Shown one piece after another: positions 56,320-64,000 of a stretch of DNA of 64,000 nucleotides. Source of the DNA: DATJNI01 sp035508275 (lineage in GTDB: Bacteria; Patescibacteriota; Saccharimonadia; Saccharimonadales; UBA4665); assembly GCA_035508275.1 (NCBI GenBank), contig DATJNI010000016.1:22150-86149 (forward strand), given 5' to 3'. The notes under the pieces were generated by a model. The model was not told the DNA's origin and did no database searches. It saw only the letters and a list, made by a program, of their open reading frames with translations. Each line of letters begins with the position of its first letter. Position 1 is the first letter of the stretch. Made by a program: the position numbers and the translations under genes.

Positions 56320-56430
56320 AAACGCATAAAGCTCTCATCTTTTTTCCCAAGTTGATAACTAGATGAGTTACCAAATTTAGTATGTCAATTGTACCTTTAA
56401 TGTGGCTGAAAGACTAGTGCTTATGGCTTC

Positions 56431-56868
56431 TTAAACGTCTAGATCGTCTAAGTCGGCTAGTTCTTCCCTAGTTTGTTTAAGGCGATCGGACGTTTCTTCC
56501 TCGGCCGGCTCCTTTGGTTTGTCTTCTTCTTTGGGTTTTTCTTCGACTGGAGCGGACTGCTCGACGGGCTTATCTTCTTCTTTAGATTCTTTTGGCCCAG
56601 CGTCTTGAGCGGGTCGAGGTTCGCCGTTATCTATAATTTTTAGGTTGTATCTAGCGTCGTTTTTAGTGCCAAGGGCTCTTAGCAAAGTTCGAAGTGACTG
56701 GGCGGTAGCGCCGCGCTTGCCGATTACTCGGCCTAGGTCTTCAGGCGCAACTGTTAATTCTAAAAGCACACCTTTTTCGTCAATGCTTCGATCAACCTTG
56801 ACTGCATCGGGAGAGCCAACTAGGGACTTTACTACATATTCAATAAATTGCTGGTCTATTTCACTCAT
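56431..56868 (-). CDS. khpA: KH-domain RNA-binding protein (KhpA-like) with acidic tail
   Basis: A 145-aa protein from the ATG at 56868. Residues 1-80 are a KH domain with the GxxG loop in VIGKRGATAQSLRTLL near residue 44, as in KhpA, the small ribosome-associated RNA chaperone encoded next to rpsP. Residues about 85-145 are a Glu/Lys/Pro-rich acidic tail (EEKPKEEDKPKEPAEEE), not usual for KhpA, which is about 75-80 aa. It lies between rpsP and trmD, the conserved neighbourhood. A longer in-frame reading to 57009 overlaps rpsP and is rejected. Confidence 0.88.
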   Translation of the reverse strand: MSEIDQQFIEYVVKSLVGSPDAVKVDRSIDEKGVLLELTVAPEDLGRVIGKRGATAQSLRTLLRALGTKNDARYNLKIIDNGEPRPAQDAGPKESKEEDKPVEQSAPVEEKPKEEDKPKEPAEEETSDRLKQTREELADLDDLDV

Positions 56869-56932
56869 ATGGCGGTCGCTCCTATAAATAAGGTTTAGTG
56901 CTTTAATTATATCAGAGTTTTTAGAGCTACTT

Positions 56933-57478
56933 TTATTTCTCAGGCTCTTGTGTTTCGGGTTCTTTTTCGGGTTCTGCTTCCGAGTCCTCGGGTTGTTCAG
57001 CTGCCTCACTGGACTCTTCTTCCTTAACTTCTGGTTCGTCAGCTGCTTCTTCTTTTGGCGTCTCTTCGACTGCCTCTTCTTTTACTACTTCTTTGGGTGC
57101 TTCTTCAGTTTTAGCTTCAGCTGGGGCTTCGGCTTCTGGCTTAGGCTCTTTTGCTTCTGGTTCATCGGGTCTGGTGGAGCGTCGTTTGTCTGGGTTACGG
57201 GTGTTCCCGGACTTTTTGTCTGGTTTGGCTACCCACTCAGGTAGTTTGATGCCATTAGTGCTCAGTAGTATTGCTGCCCTTGGGCTAGGTTGTGCACCAT
57301 TCTTTAAGAAGTGCTCGACCTTTTCTTTATCCAAATTAAGTACTTTTGAGTGAGGGTCATAATTACCAATTAGAGCAACGACCTTACCTGAGGTTGGTGA
57401 CCGTCTTTTGTCCTGAACGACTAGTCTAAACATAGCGTGGCCTTTGCGGCCAGTTCGCTGCAAACGAATAACTAGCAT
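56933..57478 (-). CDS. rpsP: 30S ribosomal protein S16 with long acidic C-terminus
   Basis: The first 85 residues are a normal S16 (LVIRLQRTGRKGHAMFRLVV at residue 2; ALIGNYDPHSKVLNLDKE near 35; HFLKNGAQPSPRAAILL near 56). Then comes about 95 residues of low-complexity acidic sequence built from Glu, Pro, Ala and Lys repeats, doubling the usual length. The tail would lie on the ribosome surface. It is the first gene of the rpsP-khpA-trmD set. Confidence 0.93.
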   Translation of the reverse strand: MLVIRLQRTGRKGHAMFRLVVQDKRRSPTSGKVVALIGNYDPHSKVLNLDKEKVEHFLKNGAQPSPRAAILLSTNGIKLPEWVAKPDKKSGNTRNPDKRRSTRPDEPEAKEPKPEAEAPAEAKTEEAPKEVVKEEAVEETPKEEAADEPEVKEEESSEAAEQPEDSEAEPEKEPETQEPEK

Positions 57479-57580
57479 CTAAATATCTACCGCTTTCTTT
57501 AATCTCTTAAATTAGTAGGAGAATCTTAGTTATTCTACAGATAAGCGCCTCTGTTGTCAATCTGTTTTAGACTGCTCGTA

Positions 57581-58291
57581 TTACTTGCTTCCGTGTTTGT
57601 GTTCATAAAACTTTAGGGCTGCTCGGGCTGCGTTTTGTTGGGCCGTCTGCTTGTTGGGTCCAACTCCTTGACCTTTGAGTTTGCCTGCAACATAGACGCC
57701 TACCGTAAAGGTCTTGTCGTGGTCTGGACCTTCTTCTTCCATAACTTTGTACTGCGGCGTGTGGGACTCTTGGCTTTGAGCTAATTCTTGGAGGTAAGAT
57801 TTGGGGTCCATCCAGGATCCGGTAGCTAGAATTTCCTTGAAGGTTGAGAGGATAGATTTGGTTATGAACTTCTTTGCCTCTTCGTAGCCTTGATCAATAT
57901 ATATGGCACCAATGACTGCTTCAAAGGAATTGGCAAGGATTTGGGCTCTGGCTCGTTTAGTTCCTCGCTTTTCGCCTTTACTTAGAAGTAGTAAGGGTTC
58001 AAAGCCAAATTTGCTAGCAGCTTGGGAGATGCTTTCGGTTCTAACCATTGATGAACGCCAGTTGGTTAGGATGCCTTCTGGTTCTTTGAAGTTTAAGTAA
58101 AGATACTCGGTGACTATGAGTTCTAGGACTGCGTCGCCTAAGAATTCTAGTCGTTCGTTATGTTCTTCGACGACTTTACGGTTTTCGTTAACAAAAGAGC
58201 GGTGAGTAAAGGCACTAACCAGTAGGTCTATATCCTCAAATTCTACGCCCAAGTTGTCTTTAGCGAATTTCTTGTACTGCGACTTATTCAC
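57581..58291 (-). CDS. rnc: ribonuclease III
   Basis: A 236-aa RNase III that cuts double-stranded rRNA precursors and other RNAs. The catalytic domain has the signature NERLEFLGDAVLELIVTEYL near residue 45 and a second acidic region ANSFEAVIGAIYIDQGYEEA near residue 122 (metal Glu/Asp); the C-terminal dsRBD covers about 160-230 (QELAQSQESHTPQYKVMEEE, GQGVGPNKQTAQQNAARAAL). The gene starts 3 bp after the NUDIX stop, at the end of the nusB-NUDIX-rnc operon. Confidence 0.96.
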   Translation of the reverse strand: MNKSQYKKFAKDNLGVEFEDIDLLVSAFTHRSFVNENRKVVEEHNERLEFLGDAVLELIVTEYLYLNFKEPEGILTNWRSSMVRTESISQAASKFGFEPLLLLSKGEKRGTKRARAQILANSFEAVIGAIYIDQGYEEAKKFITKSILSTFKEILATGSWMDPKSYLQELAQSQESHTPQYKVMEEEGPDHDKTFTVGVYVAGKLKGQGVGPNKQTAQQNAARAALKFYEHKHGSK

Positions 58292-58294
58292 TTT

Positions 58295-58795
58295 CTAGTA
58301 TTCACCTTTTCTTATGCGCTGCATGCCGAGAAGAATTAACTTGCCGATGTCATCGTAAGCTATCTTATCTACTGCGTCAGTGGCATCTAGCCATTTAATG
58401 TCATTGAGCCAGTCTTCCGGGTTAAGTAGGTCAGTATTGCCCCTACCTTCAACTAGATAAATATGCATGGTCATGAGTACTAGGGTATGAGCCCTACGGT
58501 AGCGAAAGTTTACTTTACCCAGCCAGGAGTAGACTTTGAGGTCTTTAAGGCCAGTCTCTTCAATAATCTCTCGCTCAGCTGTGTCTCTTGGGTCTTCACC
58601 TGGTTCAACGTGGCCCTTAGGTATAGTCCAGCGGTTCTTGGCGTCCTGCATGAGCAGGATCTGCAATTTATTTTTCTTAGGTTCAATTCGAAAAACTATG
58701 CCCCCAGAAGTAGTTTCTCTAACTACTTCGTCAATAATTGGCCGCTTTTTAAACGGTATCTTTGGTTTAATGCCGGTGATCTTGGGTCGTTTCAT
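58295..58795 (-). CDS. NUDIX hydrolase (MutT/Ap4A-like)
   Basis: A 166-aa protein with the Nudix box KGHVEPGEDPRDTAEREIIE then ETGLKDL (near residues 60-85), matching GX5EX7REUXEEXGU exactly. The EPKKNKLQILLMQDAKNRWTIP strand pattern is typical of diadenosine or mRNA-cap-type pyrophosphohydrolases. Substrate uncertain. It overlaps nusB by 4 bp and lies 3 bp before rnc, so a role in RNA or nucleotide turnover fits. Confidence 0.88.
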   Translation of the reverse strand: MKRPKITGIKPKIPFKKRPIIDEVVRETTSGGIVFRIEPKKNKLQILLMQDAKNRWTIPKGHVEPGEDPRDTAEREIIEETGLKDLKVYSWLGKVNFRYRRAHTLVLMTMHIYLVEGRGNTDLLNPEDWLNDIKWLDATDAVDKIAYDDIGKLILLGMQRIRKGEY

Positions 58796-59304
58796 GTTTT
58801 CTTCTTCTTAGGTTTGGCAGTTTTAGTAGTTTTAGCTACCTTGGTAGCTTTTATAGGCTTTTTACTTTTCTTAGTCTTGGCTTCTTGGTCTCTTAAAAGA
58901 GTGCCGAGGACACCGTTAACGAATTTAGATGAGTTCTCGCCGCCAAAGGATTTGGCTAGCTCTACAGCTTCGTTGATGACCACTTTTGGTGGAACATCGG
59001 CTTCGTTTTCCAGTTCGTATAGCCCAATTCTTAAGACCAGGCGGTCCATTCTAGCTATTTGGCTTATTGGCCACTCTGGGGCGACTGGTTGCAGCTCAGC
59101 GTCTAGCTTGGCAGATTGCTTACTCACTCCCTTAACAAGCTGCTTAACAAAGTCTTTGTCTTCTAGCATCTGGTTGTAGCGGGCAATGTTGCGAGTTAAT
59201 ACCTCATCCAGATTAAAGCTCTTATCCTGGGCATCGCTACGGATGTCTTGCTCATAGAGAGTTTGCAGAGCTATTATGCGGCCGAGGTGACGATTGGATG
59301 CCAT
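58792..59304 (-). CDS. nusB: transcription antitermination factor NusB
   Basis: A 170-aa NusB. It has the helical core ASNRHLGRIIALQTLYEQDI, the conserved ISQIARMDRLVLRIGLYEL near residue 86 and VVINEAVELAKSFGGENSSK near 110, with FVNGVLGTLLRD. NusB with S10 binds boxA RNA in rRNA transcripts. The C-terminus has a Lys-rich tail (TKKSKKPIKATKVAKTTKTA). TAACAT ends 6 nt before the ATG, a weak leaderless signal. It overlaps the NUDIX gene by 4 bp. Confidence 0.93.
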   Translation of the reverse strand: MASNRHLGRIIALQTLYEQDIRSDAQDKSFNLDEVLTRNIARYNQMLEDKDFVKQLVKGVSKQSAKLDAELQPVAPEWPISQIARMDRLVLRIGLYELENEADVPPKVVINEAVELAKSFGGENSSKFVNGVLGTLLRDQEAKTKKSKKPIKATKVAKTTKTAKPKKKKT

Positions 59305-59346
59305 TACGCTATGTTAAATTCCTTATCTTAGGCTAAAAAGAGACAG

Positions 59347-59490
59347 TTAAGATATCTTGCCAGTTTCCTTAAGTGTGGTTTGCACTTTTACAGGAGATTT
59401 GGCGTTAACTTTCCTGGCAAGTTTAAGAACATGGTGCGAACGTCTAGTACCAGTTCTACGCGGAGTAGTCCGTTTTTTTGGCTTACCCAT
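59347..59490 (-). CDS. rpmF: 50S ribosomal protein L32, short form
   Basis: A 47-aa basic protein beginning MGKPKKRTTPRRTGTRRSHH, matching the bL32 N-terminal pattern (KKRT...RRSHxxL). AAGGA lies nine nt before the ATG. It lacks the C-terminal cysteine pairs of zinc-type L32 and also most of the C-terminal beta part of zinc-free L32 (55-60 aa), ending in VQTTLKETGKIS. It lies 42 bp upstream of nusB in the same direction and downstream of leuS. Confidence 0.85.
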   Translation of the reverse strand: MGKPKKRTTPRRTGTRRSHHVLKLARKVNAKSPVKVQTTLKETGKIS

Positions 59491-59615
59491 ATATTGGTTT
59501 CCTTATTCTATTGCGGTCCCATTGTTTAATCTTAGCTATATTCTATCTTATGACGATACTTTACTCAAGGACACGGTAATATCTTACTTGGTCTTGCTTT
59601 AGCTGGCCTGAAGGA

Positions 59616-62060
59616 TTAAACGACAAAGTTAACTAGTTTTTTGTCTACGTAGATGGTCTTCTTTATTTCGCTCTCGCCAATGTGCTTTTTGACCGACTCA
59701 TTTTCTAGGGCTGCCTGAACTGCTTCGTCTTTAGGAATGTCTGCCTTTAGATTCAGTGTTGCACGAAGTTTACCGTTAACTTGAACCACTACTTCTATCT
59801 GCTGGCTTACAAGATCGTTTTTGTCGAACGACGGCCAAGGAGCAGTAGAAACTGAGTATTCCCTTCCAAGCTTCTGCCAGAGTTCTTCAGATATATGCGG
59901 GGCAAAAGGAGATAGTAGCTGGACTAGAGAGGTTAGGCTGTCTGTCCAGTTGGAAGCCGCAAAGTTATCTTCGGCTTTAATTTTATACATTTCGTTAACG
60001 CATTCCATTAAGCTCGAGATGGCAGTGTTGAAGCTAAGTTTATCTATGTCGCTACCAACTTTATTAATTGTTCTAGCCATTAGACGCTTTAGATCTTCCG
60101 ATTCTGGGGCGTCATGAGGTTTTTCTAGACATTCGTGGGTAAGTGTCCAGAGTCTTTGAAGGAAACGGAAAGTACCTGCTACTCCTTCTGGGCTCCAGGG
60201 CGTTGTTTGGTCGTAAGGGGCCAAAAAAGCAATGTTTAATCTGAGTGAGTCAGCGCCGTAACCGCTGCTAATAACGTCGGTTGGGTTGACGACGTTACCT
60301 TTGCTTTTGCTCATCTTGGAGCCATCGGCAGCTAGAATAATGCCCTGTCCGCGCCGAGCGTGATAGGGTTCTTTGGTTGGAACTAGTTTTTGGTCATAGA
60401 AAAACTGGTGCCAGAAGCGGGAATACAGTAAATGTAGTGTTGTGTGCTCCATGCCGCCTAAGTAAAGATCGACCTCGCCCCAATAGTCGAGTTTGTCTTT
60501 AGCGGCAAAGGCTTGGTCGTTTTTAGGGTCATAGTAACGAAGATAGTACCAGCTGGAGCCAGCCCAGTTAGGCATGGTGTCAGTTTCCCTTTTAGCCGGT
60601 TCGTTACATTTAGGGCAGGGCACATTGACCCAATCTTCATTGGAAGCAAGTGGACTCTTACCGTCGTCACTTGGCTCATAGTCCTTAACTTCTGGAAGTA
60701 AGACTGGAAGATCTTTGTCTGGTACTGCCACCGGGCCACACTTGGGGCAGTGAATTATTGGGATTGGTTCACCCCAGTATCTTTGTCTAGAAAATATCCA
60801 GTCGCGCAACTTGTACTGAACCTGAGCTTTGCCAACACCTAAGTCCTCTAGCTTCTTTAGGATTTTAGGTCTTCCCTCGCTAAATGTTAGGCCGTTGAAT
60901 TCTTCAGAGTTAGCTAACTTGTATTTATCTCTATGGGACTTAATTTCAGTTTGGTAGTTAACGAACTCGTTTTTATCTGTGGTGTAGATAATTGGCAAGT
61001 TATATTTCTTGGCAAAGTCGTGGTCACGGGCGTCTTCCCCCGGTACAGCCATGATGGCTCCGGAACCGTAGCTAGCTAGAACATAGTCGGCTACCCAGAT
61101 TGGTACTTTGGTTTGGTTGACCGGGTTTATGGCATAAGCACCAGTAAAGACTCCGGTTTTGTCTTCTTTTTCTTCTAGTCTTTCAATCTCCGTTTTGGCT
61201 TCAGCCATCTTAATGTAGCCATTGACGTTAGCTTTGTGCTCGTCGGTGATAATTTCTTTAACTAGATCCAGCTCTGGAGCTAGTACCATGAAAGTTACGC
61301 CGTAGATGGTATCGTGAGCAGTAGTAAATACCTCTATTTCTTTGTCGCTGCCATCTATTTTAAATTTAACTAAAGCCCCTTCACTTTTGCCTATCCAGTT
61401 AATTTGCTGGTCAGCTATTCTTGGTGGAAAGTCGACATCTTTAAGGCCGTCAATTAAGCGTTCAGCATAGTCGGTGATCTTAAGCAGCCACTGCTTTAAT
61501 ATTTTCTTTTCGACAATTGTGTCGCAGCGTTCATGGCGACCATTAACTACCTCTTCGTTAGATAGTCCAGTCTTACATTTAGGGCACCAGTTAATGGCGC
61601 TCTCGTCTTGGTAGGCTAGGCCGGCCTTAAAGAATTGTAAGAATAGCCACTGGGTCCAACGGTAGTAGCTAGGGTCGGTGGTGGTTATTTCTCTATCCCA
61701 GTCAATTGAGTAGCCAAGGGAATTAAATTGTTCCTGGAAAGTAGCAATATTGGTTTTGGTAGCTTCTTGAGGAGTGATGTGAGTTTTTATGGCGTAGTTT
61801 TCGGTTGGTAAACCAAAGGCGTCGTAGCCCATGGGGTAAAGCACGTTATGTCCGTTCATTCGTTTATGTCTAGCGATGATGTCGCCGTAGGTATATTCGC
61901 GGACATGGCCAAGGTGCAAACCTTCACCAGATGGGTATGGGAATTCTGTTAGCATGACAAACTTGGGCTTGGTATCAAAATCTATGGCTTTATATATCTT
62001 GTCTGCCGCCCATTTGTTTTGCCACTTTGGCTCAATTTCTTTAGGGTTATATCTGTCCAT
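59616..62060 (-). CDS. leuS: leucyl-tRNA synthetase
   Basis: Class I synthetase of 814 aa. The HIGH motif reads LHLGHVREYTYGD near residue 49, and KMSKSKGN near residue 585 is intact. The CP1 editing domain is present (about 220-420, with GSGAIMAVPGEDARDHDFA carrying the conserved Asp). A zinc-type CPKCGP/CPKCNEP pair lies around residues 445-505. The C-terminal anticodon domain ends normally. TACAAT ends 12 nt before the ATG. It is divergent from ddl. Confidence 0.97.
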   Translation of the reverse strand: MDRYNPKEIEPKWQNKWAADKIYKAIDFDTKPKFVMLTEFPYPSGEGLHLGHVREYTYGDIIARHKRMNGHNVLYPMGYDAFGLPTENYAIKTHITPQEATKTNIATFQEQFNSLGYSIDWDREITTTDPSYYRWTQWLFLQFFKAGLAYQDESAINWCPKCKTGLSNEEVVNGRHERCDTIVEKKILKQWLLKITDYAERLIDGLKDVDFPPRIADQQINWIGKSEGALVKFKIDGSDKEIEVFTTAHDTIYGVTFMVLAPELDLVKEIITDEHKANVNGYIKMAEAKTEIERLEEKEDKTGVFTGAYAINPVNQTKVPIWVADYVLASYGSGAIMAVPGEDARDHDFAKKYNLPIIYTTDKNEFVNYQTEIKSHRDKYKLANSEEFNGLTFSEGRPKILKKLEDLGVGKAQVQYKLRDWIFSRQRYWGEPIPIIHCPKCGPVAVPDKDLPVLLPEVKDYEPSDDGKSPLASNEDWVNVPCPKCNEPAKRETDTMPNWAGSSWYYLRYYDPKNDQAFAAKDKLDYWGEVDLYLGGMEHTTLHLLYSRFWHQFFYDQKLVPTKEPYHARRGQGIILAADGSKMSKSKGNVVNPTDVISSGYGADSLRLNIAFLAPYDQTTPWSPEGVAGTFRFLQRLWTLTHECLEKPHDAPESEDLKRLMARTINKVGSDIDKLSFNTAISSLMECVNEMYKIKAEDNFAASNWTDSLTSLVQLLSPFAPHISEELWQKLGREYSVSTAPWPSFDKNDLVSQQIEVVVQVNGKLRATLNLKADIPKDEAVQAALENESVKKHIGESEIKKTIYVDKKLVNFVV

Positions 62061-62072
62061 AACGGTTTTTTA

Positions 62073-62078
62073 ATTGTA
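62073..62078 (-). promoter_or_regulatory. -10 element of leuS
   Basis: TACAAT on the minus strand ends 12 nt before the leuS ATG. Confidence 0.4.
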
Positions 62079-62103
62079 TCAGACAAGGGTAAGCTTAGTA
62101 GGG

Positions 62104-62109
62104 TATAAT
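62104..62109 (+). promoter_or_regulatory. -10 element of ddl
   Basis: TATAAT ends 13 nt before the ATG at 62123, implying a leader of about 6 nt. Confidence 0.5.
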
Positions 62110-62122
62110 TTAGCCTTAGAGT

Positions 62123-63034
62123 ATGAATAAAGTAGTCGTATTAGCTGGTGGTATATCCGATGAAAGAGAAATATCTCTTCTGTCTGGGCGCTACGTCGCC
62201 TGGGCCCTCAGTAGTGCTGGCTTTCAGGTTAGTTTAATAGATCCGGGTGAGGATATAGCTAACTTTATTTATGAGCTTAAGTCGGCCGTAGCCGTCTTTA
62301 TTATGCTGCATGGCAAGTACGGTGAGGATGGCCGGGTTCAGAAGTTTCTAGAAGATAGCCATATCCCGTTTGTTGGCAGTAACTCTAAAGCCAGTGAAAT
62401 ATGCTTTGATAAATTCCAGTACTACCAACTGCTGAATGAGCATGGCATTAACCAGCCGCAGACATCTATGGTTAATAAGGAAGAGTATTTAGCGTTTAGT
62501 CGGATTGGTCGACCTTATGTGCTTAAGCCCAATAGTGGTGGATCTAGTATAGATATCTTTATTGTCCGGGACCCAGCCAGAGCTGATGTTGCACAAATTG
62601 AAAAGGCTTTCGCCAAATACGATACCATGCTGGCGCAAGAGCTTATTGTCGGTGATGAGTTAACAGTTGGCATTGTTGGACAGAATGCTTTGACGCCAGT
62701 TGAGATTATTCCTCCCAAAGGCAAGGATTTTGATTACGAGAATAAATATAACGGGGCAACCCAGGAACTGTGTCCGCCAAAAAATATACCTAAGGAAAAG
62801 CAAACGGAAGCTCAGCGGCTAGCTGAGAAAATACATAACCTCTGTGGTTGCCAGGATATTTCTAGGACAGATTTTATCCTTGATACCAGCGGTAAGCTGT
62901 ACGTACTTGAAACTAATACCCTGCCTGGTATGACTGAGAAAAGTTTGTTGCCCCTAGAAGCCCAAGTTGATGGACTGACTATGCCTAATCTTTGTAAGAC
63001 ACTTGTTGACCTAGCGCTTAAGAAAACTGTTTAG
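62123..63034 (+). CDS. ddl: D-alanine--D-alanine ligase
   Basis: An ATP-grasp ligase of 303 aa joining two D-alanines for peptidoglycan. Visible: N-terminal VLAGGISDEREISLLSG (ligand loop with Glu/Ser), FIMLHGKYGEDGRVQKFLED near residue 65, PYVLKPNSGGSSIDIF near residue 131 (ATP and omega-loop lysine), and the metal site RTDFILDTSGKLYVLETNTLPG near residue 250 with SLLPLEA. It is convergent with murF, the enzyme that uses its product, with a 17-bp 3' overlap. Confidence 0.96.
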   Translation: MNKVVVLAGGISDEREISLLSGRYVAWALSSAGFQVSLIDPGEDIANFIYELKSAVAVFIMLHGKYGEDGRVQKFLEDSHIPFVGSNSKASEICFDKFQYYQLLNEHGINQPQTSMVNKEEYLAFSRIGRPYVLKPNSGGSSIDIFIVRDPARADVAQIEKAFAKYDTMLAQELIVGDELTVGIVGQNALTPVEIIPPKGKDFDYENKYNGATQELCPPKNIPKEKQTEAQRLAEKIHNLCGCQDISRTDFILDTSGKLYVLETNTLPGMTEKSLLPLEAQVDGLTMPNLCKTLVDLALKKTV

Positions 63035-64000
63035 ACTTTATTTTTAGCCAAGCAGGGGTTTGCCGGACTAGTTTGTCCGCGTCAACGGGATCGGCCAGTA
63101 TTTGTTTAACTGCCTCTTCGGCAAAGACGCCGTTTTGTGAGCCTTTAGCTAGAACCAGAGTTTTATCCGTTAGTTGGTCTTTAAGAAACTTGCCAGCCTC
63201 AAATGGACTTAAGAAAGTCTTTACCTGGCAGCCTTTACTCTCGGCGGCTGGAGCCAGAAATTTCTTTGCTTCAACTCCAATAGTTACTACGAGATCAAGT
63301 TTATTTGGATCACAGTAGTTACCGACTTCCTCGTGATCGGCTTTAGAGACTGGTCCGAGTTCATTCATGCTGCCTAAGATTGCTATTTTCTTGTCGGCTT
63401 GGCTAGCGTAGAGAACGTCAAGAGCAGCTTTAACTGCTAAGGGACTAGCGTTATATGTGTCATCAATAACTATGGAACTATTTAGCCCTTTTAGGATCTG
63501 CATGCGGCCGGCTACTGGAGTTATGGCGTTTAGTCCTTCCTTTATGTCCTGTGTTGTCCAGCCTAGGCAGTGAGCGCTAGCGGCAGCGGCCAGACAAATT
63601 AGTGCACCCTGTTTACCGAGTATCTTAATCTCGGTTTGTATTTTTTCTTGGTTTGGAAAAACAAACTCTACGATTTGGCCAAGCAGATGATCCTGGCTTC
63701 GGCTGGCTAGTAGGTAACTTGCGCCCGGAGTCTGGCCGTATGACTGATATTCGGTCTTTGGTAAGTATTGTTTGGGGGTGTCATCAATATTTATTAGTGC
63801 GCTTTTAGAGAAGCTTAGTGGAGCTAGTTCTTCCTCGGCAACGGCATCTAGACTAACGAAATACTCCATGTGTTCGTCGGCAATGGCACTTAGAATAACT
63901 TGGTCGGGATTAAGATAGCTAAAGTCTTTTAGTTGACCTGGTCCGTCGCTACCTAGTTCTAGTACTGCTACATCAAAGGGGTAGGTTTTTCTTAGGGTTA
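63018..64000 (-). CDS. murF: UDP-MurNAc-tripeptide--D-Ala-D-Ala ligase, 5'-truncated by window edge
   Basis: The frame stays open from 63018 to the right edge, so the ATG at 63869 is internal and the start is outside the window. The visible part contains the central ATPase and C-terminal domains of a Mur ligase: FDVAVLELGSDGPGQL near the edge, ISAIADEH-type ILSAIADEHMEYF, and IVIDDTYNASPLAVKAALDV, the DDTYNAxP motif typical of MurF. The C-terminus has KIAILGSMNELG and VLAKGSQNGVFAEE. It adds D-Ala-D-Ala made by the convergent ddl. Most of the N-terminal domain is missing here. Confidence 0.93.
   Translation of the reverse strand, partial: TLRKTYPFDVAVLELGSDGPGQLKDFSYLNPDQVILSAIADEHMEYFVSLDAVAEEELAPLSFSKSALINIDDTPKQYLPKTEYQSYGQTPGASYLLASRSQDHLLGQIVEFVFPNQEKIQTEIKILGKQGALICLAAAASAHCLGWTTQDIKEGLNAITPVAGRMQILKGLNSSIVIDDTYNASPLAVKAALDVLYASQADKKIAILGSMNELGPVSKADHEEVGNYCDPNKLDLVVTIGVEAKKFLAPAAESKGCQVKTFLSPFEAGKFLKDQLTDKTLVLAKGSQNGVFAEEAVKQILADPVDADKLVRQTPAWLKIKSKQFS

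Noticed and set aside
56869..57009. 47-residue basic extension of the KH protein.
   Set aside because: It overlaps the rpsP tail; the ATG at 56868 gives the standard KhpA start and has AGGAG upstream.
56948..57353. Open frames on the plus strand opposite rpsP, rich in Phe or Ser.
   Set aside because: They are shadows of the Glu-rich tail codons and have no initiation signals.
1..64000. Alternative genetic code with UGA as glycine, as in Gracilibacteria/SR1.
   Set aside because: Many genes end in TGA with ATGA overlaps and no conserved domain is interrupted by in-frame TGA.

Overview
The window looks like a chromosomal segment of a Patescibacteria/CPR bacterium, most likely an environmental Saccharibacteria (TM7). 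Reasons: compact gene spacing with many 4-bp stop/start overlaps, a split transketolase inside a compact non-oxidative pentose-phosphate/glycolysis cluster, many membrane-anchored exported proteins with Ser/Thr-rich linkers, a class F-like sortase, and a cytochrome bo3-type quinol oxidase operon of the kind reported for some environmental Saccharibacteria. UGA is used as a stop throughout (many ATGA overlaps), which fits code 11 and argues against the UGA=Gly lineages (Gracilibacteria/SR1). The taxonomic call is inference; there is no rRNA in the window.

Layout. 1-745: 3' end of an alpha/beta hydrolase. 720-4588: uvrB, a LOG/SLOG protein and an unknown protein. 4667-10702: a minus-strand central-carbon operon (gap, rpiB, rpe, split transketolase, fba, PfkB kinase). 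10798-13011: a coiled-coil protein, NUDIX, ppa and a divergent phosphodiesterase. 13036-14936: redox cluster (flavin reductase, thioredoxin reductase, glutaredoxin). 15161-20109: exported FKBP, DUF4234 protein, pheT-pheS. 20241-25582: GH63-like glycosidase, RmuC, L,D-transpeptidase, alpha/beta hydrolase, CNNM/CorC-like protein. 25518-26811: metK behind a SAM-I riboswitch.

26902-26975 is tRNA-Gln(CUG). A large serine recombinase starts an accessory region of about 10 kb next to it (about 26976-37260). It carries a structured RNA leader, unknown membrane proteins, a zinc-ribbon/HEPN-like pair, an SGNH hydrolase with an odd 2-hydroxyacid dehydrogenase, small membrane proteins, a DUF1653 protein and a Doc/AbrB-type toxin-antitoxin pair. 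Its right end could not be fixed.

The core resumes with a flavin-binding protein, an EEP-family nuclease/phosphatase, a duplicated membrane protein and cyoABCDE (39723-44486). Then come an HD hydrolase, a sortase, a ricin-lectin/CHAP secreted enzyme, two ABC transporters, superoxide dismutase and an orphan response regulator (to 55103). The last part is translation and cell wall: trmD, KH protein and rpsP (both with acidic tails), rnc, NUDIX, nusB, a very short rpmF, leuS, ddl and the start-truncated murF.

A signal at the scale of the window: at least a dozen first-in-operon genes have a sigma70-type -10 hexamer ending 6-10 nt before the start codon. This implies leaderless mRNAs, while downstream operon genes use Shine-Dalgarno sites. 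Other strong leads are the metK SAM-I riboswitch with a hairpin over its ribosome site, a structured RNA of unknown class at 28747-28884, and the uncharacterised HEPN-like gene pair at 31299-32541.
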